A DNA stretch of 64,000 nt from Shewanella gaetbuli (lineage in GTDB: Bacteria > Pseudomonadota > Gammaproteobacteria > Enterobacterales > Shewanellaceae): assembly GCF_023284065.1 (NCBI RefSeq), contig NZ_JAKIKP010000013.1, positions 1 to 64,000 on the forward strand, in the 5' to 3' direction. Within the stretch, counting starts at the first letter, position 1; each line of letters opens with the position of its first letter. Below the pieces are notes generated by a model. That model had not been told where the DNA came from. It was given only the letters and a program-made list of their open reading frames with translations, and ran no database searches. Positions 1 through 8,236 of this stretch are shown one piece after another. Made by a program: the position numbers and the translations under genes.

Positions 1-54
1 GTGTTAGGCCTGCCGCCAGCGTTCAATCTGAGCCATGATCAAACTCTTCAATTA
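1..54 (-). rRNA. rrs: 16S ribosomal RNA, 5' end (partial)
   Basis: Read on the minus strand, bases 54 to 1 give the conserved first 54 bases of bacterial 16S rRNA, including the universal 27F primer site (AGAGTTTGATCATGGCTCAG). The gene runs off the left edge of the window, so only the start of helix 1 and the following segment are present. An antitermination site and an rrn-type promoter lie upstream at the expected positions. In E. coli, gmhB also lies directly upstream of an rrs gene, so the arrangement is conserved. Confidence 0.97.
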
Positions 55-249
55 AAAGTTTTTTCGAACAATGTTCGACTCAATGAATTCTACTGTCATG
101 CGCTAACTCTAATTAAAGAGTTAACTTGTCAAGTATGAACATTCTAAATCCGAAGATTCAGCATTGAGATTTAAATTTTTGATGACTTCAAAGAAGTCAT
201 TTCGAATAACTCAATACCCGTGAATGTCCACACAGATTACTTGATAAAT

Positions 250-261
250 TGTTAAAGAGCG
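250..261 (-). promoter_or_regulatory. rRNA leader boxA antitermination site
   Basis: The minus strand reads CGCTCTTTAACA, one base from the boxA consensus TGCTCTTTAACA that loads the Nus antitermination complex on rRNA transcripts. It lies about 200 bases upstream of the mature 16S 5' end, inside the transcribed leader (55-303), which otherwise holds no gene. Confidence 0.85.
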
Positions 262-309
262 GACTTGGTAACTGGCTTTTAATTGCCGTGTTCCGTGTCA
301 GTGGTGCGC

Positions 310-337
310 ATTATAGGGATGTCAGATTTTACCGCAA
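310..337 (-). promoter_or_regulatory. rrn P1-type promoter
   Basis: On the minus strand a -35 element TTGCGG (332-337) and a perfect -10 TATAAT (310-315) are separated by 16 bases. The GC-rich discriminator GCGCACCACTGACACGG follows and closely resembles that of E. coli rrnB P1, the feature that makes rRNA promoters sensitive to ppGpp and initiating NTPs. An A/T-rich stretch just upstream (about 341-370) could serve as an UP element. The promoter drives the 16S gene at the left edge. Confidence 0.85.
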
Positions 338-453
338 GCCCTTTTTATAAAAAACTTTCAAAAACGCAATCAACCGAACAGTTTTTAAACTACTAGTTCA
401 GTTAACCAGCAATTTAAGACCAAAAACGATGATATTGCCGTAATTAAATCAGA

Positions 454-1023
454 TTATTGATGGTTTTTAACGTAATCAGGGACGTTAGCGATACTATCAA
501 CCACGGCTGTTGCAATGCTTATTCCGGCTTCATCTACTTTTTTACCGCTTCTTACTAATATAGCCTGACCAATACCGGCAGCTTTTGCAGCTCGAATGTC
601 ATCGGCTTTATCACCAACCATAAATGAGTTAGCCATGTCTATTTTCAAAAATTTGGCGGCATCTAACATCATGCCCGGTTTTGGTTTGCGACAGTCACAG
701 TCTTGCTTATATTCGCCTAGGCCTTTATCAGGATGATGTGGGCAGTAATAAATGCCATCTAAGTCGACACCTTTATCTGCAAAGTTCCAATCCATCCATT
801 CTGTCAAGAAATGAAAATCGTCTTCTGAATACATTCCTCTGGCGATTCCAGACTGGTTTGTCACGACTACGAGTTTATATCCCATCTTTTTAAGTTCTAG
901 GCAAGCTTCAAACACGCCTTCAATATATTCAAAGTCGTCTGTTTTATAGACATAGCCATGATCTTTATTAATAACGCCATCTCTATCTAGAAAAACTGCT
1001 TTATTCACGCAAGGTATCCTCAT
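454..1023 (-). CDS. gmhB: D-glycero-beta-D-manno-heptose-1,7-bisphosphate 7-phosphatase
   Basis: This 189-residue HAD-superfamily phosphatase removes the C7 phosphate of heptose bisphosphate in the cytosolic route to ADP-heptose for the LPS inner core. The HAD nucleophile motif FLDRDGVIN lies at residues 11-19. The second motif is VVTNQSGIARG. The zinc-binding loop typical of GmhB follows (CPHH, then CDCRKPKPG), and the acidic motif GDKADD is near residue 137. Length matches the family (about 190 residues). The gene stands alone, upstream of the rrn promoter and pointing the same way. An earlier methionine is not available in frame. Confidence 0.95.
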   Translation of the reverse strand: MRIPCVNKAVFLDRDGVINKDHGYVYKTDDFEYIEGVFEACLELKKMGYKLVVVTNQSGIARGMYSEDDFHFLTEWMDWNFADKGVDLDGIYYCPHHPDKGLGEYKQDCDCRKPKPGMMLDAAKFLKIDMANSFMVGDKADDIRAAKAAGIGQAILVRSGKKVDEAGISIATAVVDSIANVPDYVKNHQ

Positions 1024-1167
1024 TTCTATTCTGGCCGAATTATCTCATTGTCTGCTTATATGAGCCAGTGTCATGTGGATAATTCTCATTAATAAACATC
1101 TTTCACTTTATTATCGCTCCATGACGGGGTAACCTTGCTCGGTTATTTTAGAAATTTGTAGAGCTAG

Positions 1168-1839
1168 ATGAGCAATATACCCCCGATTATTCATAAGACT
1201 CGTACTCAATTAGTTGTTGAAGTATTGCGAGAGCAAATCCTTTCTGGTGAAATCAAAGGGGGGGAGCCGCTTCGTCAATCTGCGATTGCCCAGCAATTGA
1301 ATGTAAGTCGCATTCCTGTTCGTGAAGCCCTTGTACAATTAGAAGCTGAAGGCTTAGTTGATTTTGAACCCCATAAAGGGGCAACCGCGACTAAGCTTTC
1401 AGTTGAGCAAGTCACTGAACTTTTTGAATTACGTGCCATTATTGAAACAGACTTATTAGCCAGAGCAATTCCAAATCTACAAGATTCAGATCTTCAAGCC
1501 GCTGAACAAGTACTAGATGCTTTAGAACATGCATTAAAAATGGAAGAATCCGTTGCCAGTTGGAGTGAATTGAACACTCAGTTTCATACTTGTTTATATA
1601 AAGCAGCTAACCGTCCTCATACCCTTGAAGTGGTTGACGGTTTAAATACCAATTGTGATAGATACATCCGCTTGCAGTTATTACTGACGGGTGGAATCCC
1701 TACAGCAGAGCGAGAACATCGAGAGCTGCTCGAACTTTGCAAAGCAAAAAATATCGATAAAGCGACTTTATTATTGCAACAACATATCTTGAACGCCGCT
1801 GAAGCCATCAAGAAGCTAGTCATTAAGCAATTGAAATAG
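1168..1839 (+). CDS. GntR-family transcriptional regulator, FCD (FadR) subfamily
   Basis: This 223-residue protein has an N-terminal winged helix-turn-helix of GntR type (residues about 10-75, with the family signature SRIPVREALVQLEAEGLVD). An all-alpha FCD ligand domain follows (about 80-215). The FCD histidines that usually bind a metal and a carboxylate ligand are visible in QFHTCL, EHREL and QQHIL. Such regulators bind DNA as dimers and respond to small organic acids or acyl compounds. The next gene, on the same strand 55 bases downstream, encodes a KAS III-type enzyme, so control of acyl metabolism is possible, but the ligand and targets cannot be read from the sequence. Confidence 0.9.
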   Translation: MSNIPPIIHKTRTQLVVEVLREQILSGEIKGGEPLRQSAIAQQLNVSRIPVREALVQLEAEGLVDFEPHKGATATKLSVEQVTELFELRAIIETDLLARAIPNLQDSDLQAAEQVLDALEHALKMEESVASWSELNTQFHTCLYKAANRPHTLEVVDGLNTNCDRYIRLQLLLTGGIPTAEREHRELLELCKAKNIDKATLLLQQHILNAAEAIKKLVIKQLK

Positions 1840-1894
1840 GCTGTTGTAGCATAAGTCGATATAGACCAGTTTATTAAATATTGAGAGAAGTATT

Positions 1895-2980
1895 ATGCAA
1901 TATGCACATATAACCGGATGGGGCAAAGCCGTTCCTCCTGCATCGTTAACCAATGATGATCTTGCGACATTCATGGAAACGTCTGACGAATGGATTAAAA
2001 CACGTACAGGAATTAGCAAGCGTCATATTAGTCATGTTGATACATCGGTATTAGCCACTGTCGCGGCTAAACAAGCATTAGCCGCTGCGGGTATTGATGG
2101 CAGCGAATTAGATTTAATTATTTTAGCCAGTGCCAGCCCTGACACATTAATTCCAAATATTGCCGCATCGGTCCAAGCTGAAATTGGCGCGACTTGTGGT
2201 GCATTTGATATTAATGCGGCCTGTAGTGGTTTCTTATATGGCATGGGTTTGGCCAGCTCAATGATCAAAAGTGGTCAAAATAAAAAGGTATTAGTGGTCG
2301 GTGCGGAACGTTTATCATTTTATTTAGATTGGTCTCGCCGTGAAACCGCAGTTTTATTTGGTGATGGTGCAGGTGCTGTAGTACTTGAAGCCAGTACTGA
2401 AGAAGGCGGTGTTTTAGGATATGAACTAAATAACGACCCGGAGGCCCGTGAAATTTTAAAAGCTGGCTTTGGTACAAAAATGGATCGCTTTGATGTGAAT
2501 TCATTAGACTTTTATATTCATTTGAATGGCCAAGAAGTTTTTAAACGTGCTATTCACGGTATGGGCAGTCTAAGCACCAAAGTGCTTGAAAAGTGTCAAT
2601 TAGATAAAGCCGATATTGATTGGGTTATTCCTCACCAGGCTAACGAGCGGATTATTGATACGTTAATTAACCGGATGAAAATACCCAAAGAAAAAGCCAT
2701 TGTGAATATTGCTAATTACGGTAATACCTCAGCAGCTACTATTCCCATTGCTATTTGTGATGCATTGGAGCAAGGTAAAATTAAGCCTGGTCAAACATTA
2801 TTATCGTGTGCATTCGGCGCTGGTTTAACGTCTGCGGCGTTAGTCATGAAGTGGGGGGAGCGCGTTACGCCAATCAATTCATGTGATGCCAAAGTGCCTG
2901 ATTGTGAGCAAACTGCGTTAGAATTGATTAAGCCTGCGGTTGATTTTTTCTTTAACAAAGCCAAACAACAAGACAGATAA
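1895..2980 (+). CDS. 3-oxoacyl-ACP synthase III family protein (FabH-like)
   Basis: This 361-residue thiolase-fold enzyme belongs to the KAS III family, which condenses an acyl-CoA with malonyl-ACP. All three catalytic residues are present: Cys in NAACSGFLYG, His in IPHQANERI and Asn in IANYGNTSAA. It is about 40 residues longer than E. coli FabH (317). The extra segment is C-terminal, follows the usual end SAALVMKWGE, contains two cysteines and ends in a basic helix. The start is supported by GAGAGAAG before the ATG. It is not next to plsX, fabD or fabG, so it is probably an additional KAS III with its own acyl specificity rather than the housekeeping fabH. It may be controlled by the GntR regulator upstream. 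Confidence 0.88.
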   Translation: MQYAHITGWGKAVPPASLTNDDLATFMETSDEWIKTRTGISKRHISHVDTSVLATVAAKQALAAAGIDGSELDLIILASASPDTLIPNIAASVQAEIGATCGAFDINAACSGFLYGMGLASSMIKSGQNKKVLVVGAERLSFYLDWSRRETAVLFGDGAGAVVLEASTEEGGVLGYELNNDPEAREILKAGFGTKMDRFDVNSLDFYIHLNGQEVFKRAIHGMGSLSTKVLEKCQLDKADIDWVIPHQANERIIDTLINRMKIPKEKAIVNIANYGNTSAATIPIAICDALEQGKIKPGQTLLSCAFGAGLTSAALVMKWGERVTPINSCDAKVPDCEQTALELIKPAVDFFFNKAKQQDR

Positions 2981-3013
2981 GATAATTTGTTGTATGTAGC
3001 AGTTTAATTAGTC

Positions 3014-3034
3014 AGCCCGCTAAATTAGCGGGCT
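3014..3034. terminator. Bidirectional Rho-independent terminator
   Basis: GCCCGCTA and TAGCGGGC pair with a 3-base loop (3015-3033), flanked by a further A-T pair. On the plus strand a T-rich run (TTATTTT) follows, which fits termination of the KAS III gene. The stop codon of the minus-strand exonuclease gene overlaps the right edge, so the stem may also serve that transcript. Confidence 0.75.
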
Positions 3035-3759
3035 TATTTTATTGTCTCAATCAATTCATAACACTTCATTTGATGCCCTCCTCCCATGGCTGCAACTTGG
3101 GCTAACAATAGTTCCGCACAAGCTATGGCATCAAGTAATGCATTATGCCCTGCATAAACCGGTAAATGGTAACGCTCTCTTGACTCTCCTAATCGAACAC
3201 AACCTTTAATTAATTGACCGTGTTGTCTTAAATAGCGTTTTTTTTCAATCCCTAAGGTATCAATAAATGGCATTAGCATTCTGAATCCAAATACTTTTTC
3301 AATGTAATTAAGTAAAAATGAGACATCCATCGGGGCATGATGAGCCACCAAAATATGACCCTTAGTGTGCTCTAAAAACCACAACACTGCTTGTTCAAGC
3401 GATAATGCATTTTCAAGTTGATTATCAACAATGCCATGTATTGTGGCACTGCTACCAACACTACCATCTATGGAGATCATTAAATGTTGTGCTTGTTGCA
3501 GCGGGATTCCTGCTTGAGTGATAGGCACAATACCCATACTGATAATTTGATCTTCAGTAGGATTAAGGCCGGTCATTTCTAAATCAATTGCCATGAGTTG
3601 CGCTTCATTTATAGACTTTGAAAATTGACTTAATAATGATTGTTGATACTCAATCAACCGTTCAGGGTTTATCACTGAACGCGGTATAGACTTTAATTTG
3701 TACTTCAAAATCAATGCATCAAGCCGAAATCTCGCCTTTAACCAGCTATCACTAATCAC
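3034..3759 (-). CDS. DEDDh 3'-5' exonuclease (DnaQ / Pol III epsilon-like)
   Basis: This 241-residue protein has the three exonuclease motifs of the DEDDh class: Exo I in AIDLEMTGLNP (Asp and Glu), Exo II in HHAPMDVSFLL (Asp), and Exo III with GHNALLDAIACAEL (His and Asp). The family removes nucleotides from 3' ends of DNA or RNA using two metal ions. It is not dnaQ itself, since rnhA is not adjacent. The start is GTG at 3759, placed immediately after the TAA of the upstream cNMP/CBS/nucleotidyltransferase gene, with GGAG eight bases before it. Translation is therefore probably coupled, and the two proteins probably act together. Confidence 0.9.
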   Translation of the reverse strand: MISDSWLKARFRLDALILKYKLKSIPRSVINPERLIEYQQSLLSQFSKSINEAQLMAIDLEMTGLNPTEDQIISMGIVPITQAGIPLQQAQHLMISIDGSVGSSATIHGIVDNQLENALSLEQAVLWFLEHTKGHILVAHHAPMDVSFLLNYIEKVFGFRMLMPFIDTLGIEKKRYLRQHGQLIKGCVRLGESRERYHLPVYAGHNALLDAIACAELLLAQVAAMGGGHQMKCYELIETIK

Positions 3760-5607
3760 TTAAAAACTCCGCATGAATTTAAGTTTCAATCCAGATTGCG
3801 CATCATGTACTACCTTAAAAGCATCTCGTAATTGGTGCCGTAGTAAAGATGATAAATGTTGAGGCATTAAATAATTACTTACGGTTAAATTATTATTGGC
3901 TTGATAGCCTTGATTAGCTAAACGCATATGAGCAATAAACTCATGGGCATCGGCAAGATTTAGCGCATCCTTTCTATTAATAATGTTTGCGTCCATCAAC
4001 AAGCGAATTCGTTTGGCGGTGTTCACCTCTTTTATGCCTGCACTAAGCGCATAGATTCGACCAATATCATTAATCAGTGCACTGCCTTTATGTTTTAAGT
4101 CCATTCCTTTAACTTCACTCCCATCGCGCTCTAACACAAATTTTCTAAAAAAGCCTAAGGGTGGAGTTTGTTGCAGCGCATTAGCCGTCATGCCAGCTAA
4201 AAATATATCATTGTCTTTAGTTTGATCTAATACGGTAGATTGCAGTTCATCAAATAAACTATGTGGGCCATAAACCGCACGCATATCAAAAAATATACTC
4301 GCATGCATTAACGCCTTAGGGTCTGGCGCACTCACCCATTGACTAAATTTATTTTGCCATTTTTTTAAAGGCATACGCCATTTAGGATTTTGAGCCATAA
4401 TCTCGCCAGGACAATAAATATAGCCGCACAAATCTAACCCTTTACAGACCGCATGGGACAATTTGTCAAAATAAGCTGCCGCGAACTCATCAGGCTCTTC
4501 GGCTAAAAGTAAGCCATTATCTTGATCAGAACACGCCACTTGATCTTGCCTGCCTTGGGAGCCAAACGCTAACCAACAGAATGCCATAGGAGCTTTACCC
4601 AATAACTGTTGATTTAGCACAATGAGCCGTCGAGTCAGTGCGTCAGTTACTGAGGTGAGAATCCGGCCAATTTCTTCAGCCCTTGCATCAGCACTGATCA
4701 AATTTTGTAATAGCACAGGAATTTGTTTGCTCACATGAATCAGTTTTTCAATCGAATCTTGTCGGTCAATTTCGCCAATCAACAAGAGTGGCTGTGAACT
4801 TTGTGAGCGCAAAATATCGGTACTGGTCACCATACCTCTGGCTTGATTATTTTCTACCACTGGTAAATGGTGAATATTATGTTCGCTCATTAATAACATG
4901 GCTTCAAACACTAAGGCATTAGGCGCGATAGATTGAGGATGTTTTGTCATTACCGATTCGACAACAGCTTCACCACCTATACCCTCTGCTAAAACACGAT
5001 TACGTAAATCTCTGTCAGTAACAATGCCCACTAATTGGTTGTTATCTAATACCAGTACCGACGACACTCGATTATCACGCATTAATTTAGCGGCTTCACA
5101 AACATTGGCATGTTTTTCGATGGATACAGGCTGGTGTGCCATCATATTGGTGATACGACTGGTGGTAGTATGATCTTTTGCCTTAAATTTATGCTCGTTA
5201 CGCAAACGTTGAGCAAAAGCGCGGGTAAAGAAGGTATCAAATTGGCGATGATGACTTCTAAGCTCACTGAATAATGTGTGTGGTAAATGATAAATGAGGC
5301 CATCTTCTAAAATAGCGACTTTATTAACCACTTTCTCTCCGGATAGTAAAGTAGAAAAGCCAAAACACTCGCCTTCAGCGACCCGATCAACTAATACTCC
5401 TTGCGGATCTCTTACTTCAAACGCCCCGCTTCGCACCAAATACAGCTTAGGATTAATTGGATCAAACTCAACAAATGCACTGGCTTTAGCGTAGTAACCA
5501 ATCGTAATTTCTCGAGCACAACGTGAAATAACATCATCAGGTAATGCATCAAAGGGCGCATGAGTTTGTAGAAATTGCTCAATCGGCTGTAACTCACTGG
5601 CATTCAT
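3760..5607 (-). CDS. cNMP-binding / CBS-pair / DUF294 nucleotidyltransferase-like protein
   Basis: This is a 615-residue cytosolic protein with four parts. A cyclic-nucleotide-binding beta-barrel (about 5-130) is followed by a CBS pair (about 150-280, with typical ends such as VGIVTDRDLRNRV and GMVTSTDIL). Next comes a DUF294 putative nucleotidyltransferase domain (about 325-470), with GSQGRQDQ followed by SDQDNGLLL as in GlnD/GlnE-type transferases. A helical DUF294 C-terminal domain ends the protein. The ATG at 5607 is preferred over the in-frame GTG at 5625 because GGAG lies seven bases before it. Members often sit beside ActP-type symporters, as here. It probably senses nucleotides and may modify a partner, but the target is unknown. 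Confidence 0.87.
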   Translation of the reverse strand: MNASELQPIEQFLQTHAPFDALPDDVISRCAREITIGYYAKASAFVEFDPINPKLYLVRSGAFEVRDPQGVLVDRVAEGECFGFSTLLSGEKVVNKVAILEDGLIYHLPHTLFSELRSHHRQFDTFFTRAFAQRLRNEHKFKAKDHTTTSRITNMMAHQPVSIEKHANVCEAAKLMRDNRVSSVLVLDNNQLVGIVTDRDLRNRVLAEGIGGEAVVESVMTKHPQSIAPNALVFEAMLLMSEHNIHHLPVVENNQARGMVTSTDILRSQSSQPLLLIGEIDRQDSIEKLIHVSKQIPVLLQNLISADARAEEIGRILTSVTDALTRRLIVLNQQLLGKAPMAFCWLAFGSQGRQDQVACSDQDNGLLLAEEPDEFAAAYFDKLSHAVCKGLDLCGYIYCPGEIMAQNPKWRMPLKKWQNKFSQWVSAPDPKALMHASIFFDMRAVYGPHSLFDELQSTVLDQTKDNDIFLAGMTANALQQTPPLGFFRKFVLERDGSEVKGMDLKHKGSALINDIGRIYALSAGIKEVNTAKRIRLLMDANIINRKDALNLADAHEFIAHMRLANQGYQANNNLTVSNYLMPQHLSSLLRHQLRDAFKVVHDAQSGLKLKFMRSF

Positions 5608-5718
5608 GTAAAGACTCCATTCCACGATCCATAATAAACAATATACACACTATATTTGATAATTAGCATAAGACCAAAGCCCTACTAAATCAGGCACATT
5701 TTAATGAATCAAAAAAAA

Positions 5719-5736
5719 AGAGCGCCGAAGCGCTCT
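5719..5736 (-). terminator. Rho-independent terminator of the symporter gene
   Basis: AGAGCGC and GCGCTCT pair around a four-base loop. On the minus strand the loop is TTCG closed by a C-G pair, an unusually stable tetraloop, and it is followed by nine T residues (5711-5719). It sits just downstream of the symporter stop codon, so the downstream nucleotidyltransferase-exonuclease pair probably depends on read-through or on a promoter between 5608 and 5718. Confidence 0.85.
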
Positions 5737-5755
5737 CGAAGGTAAGAAATAAATC

Positions 5756-7474
5756 TTAATGGTCTTGTGCTTCGCCAGCTCCTTGAGGGAAACGAATTGA
5801 CTCCACCATATCTACAACATCTTGAGGTACTGCAGCAGTCACTTTACTTACTGCAAATGCCACGGCAAAGTTGATGAACATACCAACCATACCAAAACCT
5901 TCAGGAGAAATACCTAAGAACCAGTTATCACTGACATTGGCGCTTGGATTCACAAACTTGAAGTAAATGATATATGCCGCAGTGAATGTTAAGCCAGTTA
6001 GCATGCCTGCAATTGCGCCTTCTTTATTCACTGTTTTAGAGAAAATACCCATAATAATTGCCGGGAACAATGATGCAGCGGCTAATCCGAATGCAATGGC
6101 CACAACAGCGGCCACAAAGCCAGGAGGATTAATACCAAAGTAGCCTGCCATCACAACCCCTAAAGCAGCGGCTATTCGGGCGTATTTTAGCTCTTCTTTA
6201 TCGGAAATATCGGGCATCAGGTTTTTCTTTAATAAGTCATGGGACACCGAGGTTGAAATCACCAACAACAATCCTGCAGAGGTTGATAACGCCGCCGCTA
6301 AACCACCTGCTGCAACCAGTGCGATAACCCAAGCAGGTAAATCAGCAATTTCTGGGGTAGCAAGCACCATGATGTCGCGGTCAATCTTCATTTCATTTTC
6401 TTCGCCTTTAGCGTAGTAGATATTGCCGTCGTTGTTTTTATCGTCCCAAGTAATTAAGCCAGTTTTTTCCCAGTTTTTAATCCATTGTGGCGCTGTTTCA
6501 TATGCCACACCGGTAGACTCTGGTCCATTAATAGTTTCAATCATATTAACTCGCGAGAACGCTGCTAATGCTGGAACCGTTGTATACATAATAGCGATAA
6601 ACACTAATGCCCAACCCGCTGATAAACGTGCATCTTTTACTTTAGGTACAGTGAAGAAACGTACGATCACATGGGGCAGACCCGCAGTACCGAACATTAA
6701 CGCACCCGTAATAAAGAACACATCAATCATTGATTTAGAGCCTTCAGTATATTGGGAGAACCCGAGCTCGGCTGACAGTCCGTCAAGTTTATCTAGCAAG
6801 TAAACGCCTGTACCGTTGCCTGCCGCATCAATGAGTTCTGCACCAAAACCAATTTGAGGGAAAATATGACCTGTCATCATGACTGAAATGAAGATGGCTG
6901 GAACCATGAAAGCAAAGATTAATACACAATATTGTGCAACCTGAGTATAGGTAATCCCTTTCATACCGCCTAATACGGCATAGAAGAACACCACACACAT
7001 ACCAATGTAAACACCCGTGTCCACTTCAACTTCTAAGAAGCGAGAGAACACCACACCTACACCACGCATTTGACCGGCAATATACGTAAAGCAGATGAAA
7101 ATTGCACAGATTACTGCAACGGTTCTTGCTGTTTGAGAATAATAACGGTCACCAATAAAGTCAGGTACGGTAAATTTACCGAATTTACGTAAATAAGGGG
7201 CCATACAAAGCGCTAGCAGAACATATCCCCCCGTCCAACCCATTAAGTAGACTGAACCATCATAACCAACAAATGAGACAATACCTGCTAATGAGATAAA
7301 TGAAGCCGCAGACATCCAGTCAGCCGCGGTGGCCATACCGTTCATGACGGGAGGAACACCACCACCAGCAACATAAAACTCTTTAGTCGACCCAGCTCTA
7401 GACCAGATTGCAATGCCAATATAAAGTGCAAAGGTTGCACCTACAATAATATACGTTAACGTTTGAACATCCAT
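5756..7474 (-). CDS. Cation:acetate-type sodium/solute symporter (ActP-like)
   Basis: This 572-residue inner-membrane protein belongs to the sodium:solute symporter (SSS) family, acetate-permease subgroup. About 13 hydrophobic segments are visible, beginning with TLTYIIVGATFALYIGIAIW. The conserved SSS region GGGVPPVMNGMATAADWMSA lies near residue 37. A hydrophilic insert (about 320-365, rich in Asp, Asn and Lys) is seen in related proteins next to DUF4212 subunits. The start has AAGGGG upstream of the ATG. It lies 11 bases downstream of the DUF4212 gene, so the two are cotranscribed and probably form one transporter for acetate or a similar short-chain carboxylate. Confidence 0.9.
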   Translation of the reverse strand: MDVQTLTYIIVGATFALYIGIAIWSRAGSTKEFYVAGGGVPPVMNGMATAADWMSAASFISLAGIVSFVGYDGSVYLMGWTGGYVLLALCMAPYLRKFGKFTVPDFIGDRYYSQTARTVAVICAIFICFTYIAGQMRGVGVVFSRFLEVEVDTGVYIGMCVVFFYAVLGGMKGITYTQVAQYCVLIFAFMVPAIFISVMMTGHIFPQIGFGAELIDAAGNGTGVYLLDKLDGLSAELGFSQYTEGSKSMIDVFFITGALMFGTAGLPHVIVRFFTVPKVKDARLSAGWALVFIAIMYTTVPALAAFSRVNMIETINGPESTGVAYETAPQWIKNWEKTGLITWDDKNNDGNIYYAKGEENEMKIDRDIMVLATPEIADLPAWVIALVAAGGLAAALSTSAGLLLVISTSVSHDLLKKNLMPDISDKEELKYARIAAALGVVMAGYFGINPPGFVAAVVAIAFGLAAASLFPAIIMGIFSKTVNKEGAIAGMLTGLTFTAAYIIYFKFVNPSANVSDNWFLGISPEGFGMVGMFINFAVAFAVSKVTAAVPQDVVDMVESIRFPQGAGEAQDH

Positions 7475-7485
7475 TTCAGTGCCCC

Positions 7486-7752
7486 TTAATCTTCATGAAC
7501 ATTGTATTTTTTGTCTAGGGCGTTTGCTTTCACCACATAAACAAAAATCAGCGCCACGAATACATACATTGCACCCTGCTGCGCAAACCAAAAACCTAAC
7601 TTAAATCCCATAAAGGTAATTTCGTTAAGCACGTCTACTAATAAAATTCCGCAGCCAAATGACACTGCAGCCCATATTGCTAGCAGTCCAAGTACTAAGC
7701 GTAAATTTTCACTCCAGTACCCTGCTGCTTTATCGTTATTCTCAAAAGCCAT
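7486..7752 (-). CDS. DUF4212 small membrane subunit of the symporter
   Basis: This 88-residue membrane protein has two transmembrane helices (about 17-38 and 50-73) and a short charged C-terminus (NALDKKYNVHED). It matches the DUF4212 (putative solute:sodium symporter small subunit) pattern, including a conserved W-S-E-N-L-R motif before helix 1. E. coli yjcH plays a comparable positional role before actP. It is the first gene of the transcript, 11 bases before the symporter, with GGGGAG upstream of the ATG. It probably stabilises or regulates the large subunit. Confidence 0.88.
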   Translation of the reverse strand: MAFENNDKAAGYWSENLRLVLGLLAIWAAVSFGCGILLVDVLNEITFMGFKLGFWFAQQGAMYVFVALIFVYVVKANALDKKYNVHED

Positions 7753-7836
7753 TGCGACTCCCCTGTGCTAGTTTTTATAAAGTCGAGTTGTAAATTCAAC
7801 ATTTAATCTAGCAAGTCACAGACGTTCGACAATCAA

Positions 7837-7846
7837 GACCTTAGTC
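7837..7846. promoter_or_regulatory. GACCTTAGTC palindrome, possible regulator site 1
   Basis: An inverted repeat GAC-N4-GTC lies about 85 bases upstream of the DUF4212 start. A second copy with the same half-sites lies 117 bases further out. Acetate transport in Shewanella and Vibrio is reported to be controlled by a LuxR-type response regulator (CrbR). The palindromes could be such a site, but no experimentally defined motif was used here. Confidence 0.35.
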
Positions 7847-7953
7847 TATAGTTAAAATGCGGCCCCAGAACAACAAGAAGAAAAGCCAAACAAAATCAAC
7901 ATCTTGAACAGAGAAAACTAATAAGGCATGCAGCGTAACGCACACAAAATTTA

Positions 7954-7963
7954 GACCAAAGTC
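7954..7963. promoter_or_regulatory. GACCAAAGTC palindrome, possible regulator site 2
   Basis: This is the second GAC-N4-GTC palindrome upstream of the symporter operon. It is embedded in TTAGACCAAAGTC and followed eight bases later by ATTAGTCTAA, which contains a third half-site. The clustering suggests a cooperative activator site. The assignment is an inference from symmetry and position only. Confidence 0.35.
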
Positions 7964-8236
7964 GCATATTATTAGTCTAAAATAATGGGTTATAAGGCCG
8001 TTTAATCGCCACAATAAGATCGATTAACACTAAACAAGTATGTTGGTGTAGTTTAAAAAATGGAAAAAAGAACATGTATTAACAGTCAGTGGATACAGTG
8101 GATAAATATTATTCTCTTAATATCAATATTATGCACTAACCATTTGAACTAGCTTAAAATAACTTGACTGACCTTGTTAAAGTCCTAATTGAGGGTTAAA
8201 ATTCACGTCTACACAAATAAAACATAGAGGTAAAGA

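Larger units (their letters stand above)
7753..8236. other. Divergent intergenic region between symporter operon and cyclase gene
   Basis: This stretch of 484 bases has no credible ORF. It must contain the promoters of the minus-strand DUF4212-symporter operon and of the plus-strand diguanylate cyclase. The two GAC-N4-GTC palindromes inside it are listed separately. The rest is A/T-rich, with no strong hairpin. Confidence 0.7.

Noticed and set aside
6423..6803. A 126-codon frame antisense to the symporter gene
   Set aside because: It is a shadow of a long conserved membrane-protein gene, with no ribosome-binding site or recognisable domain.
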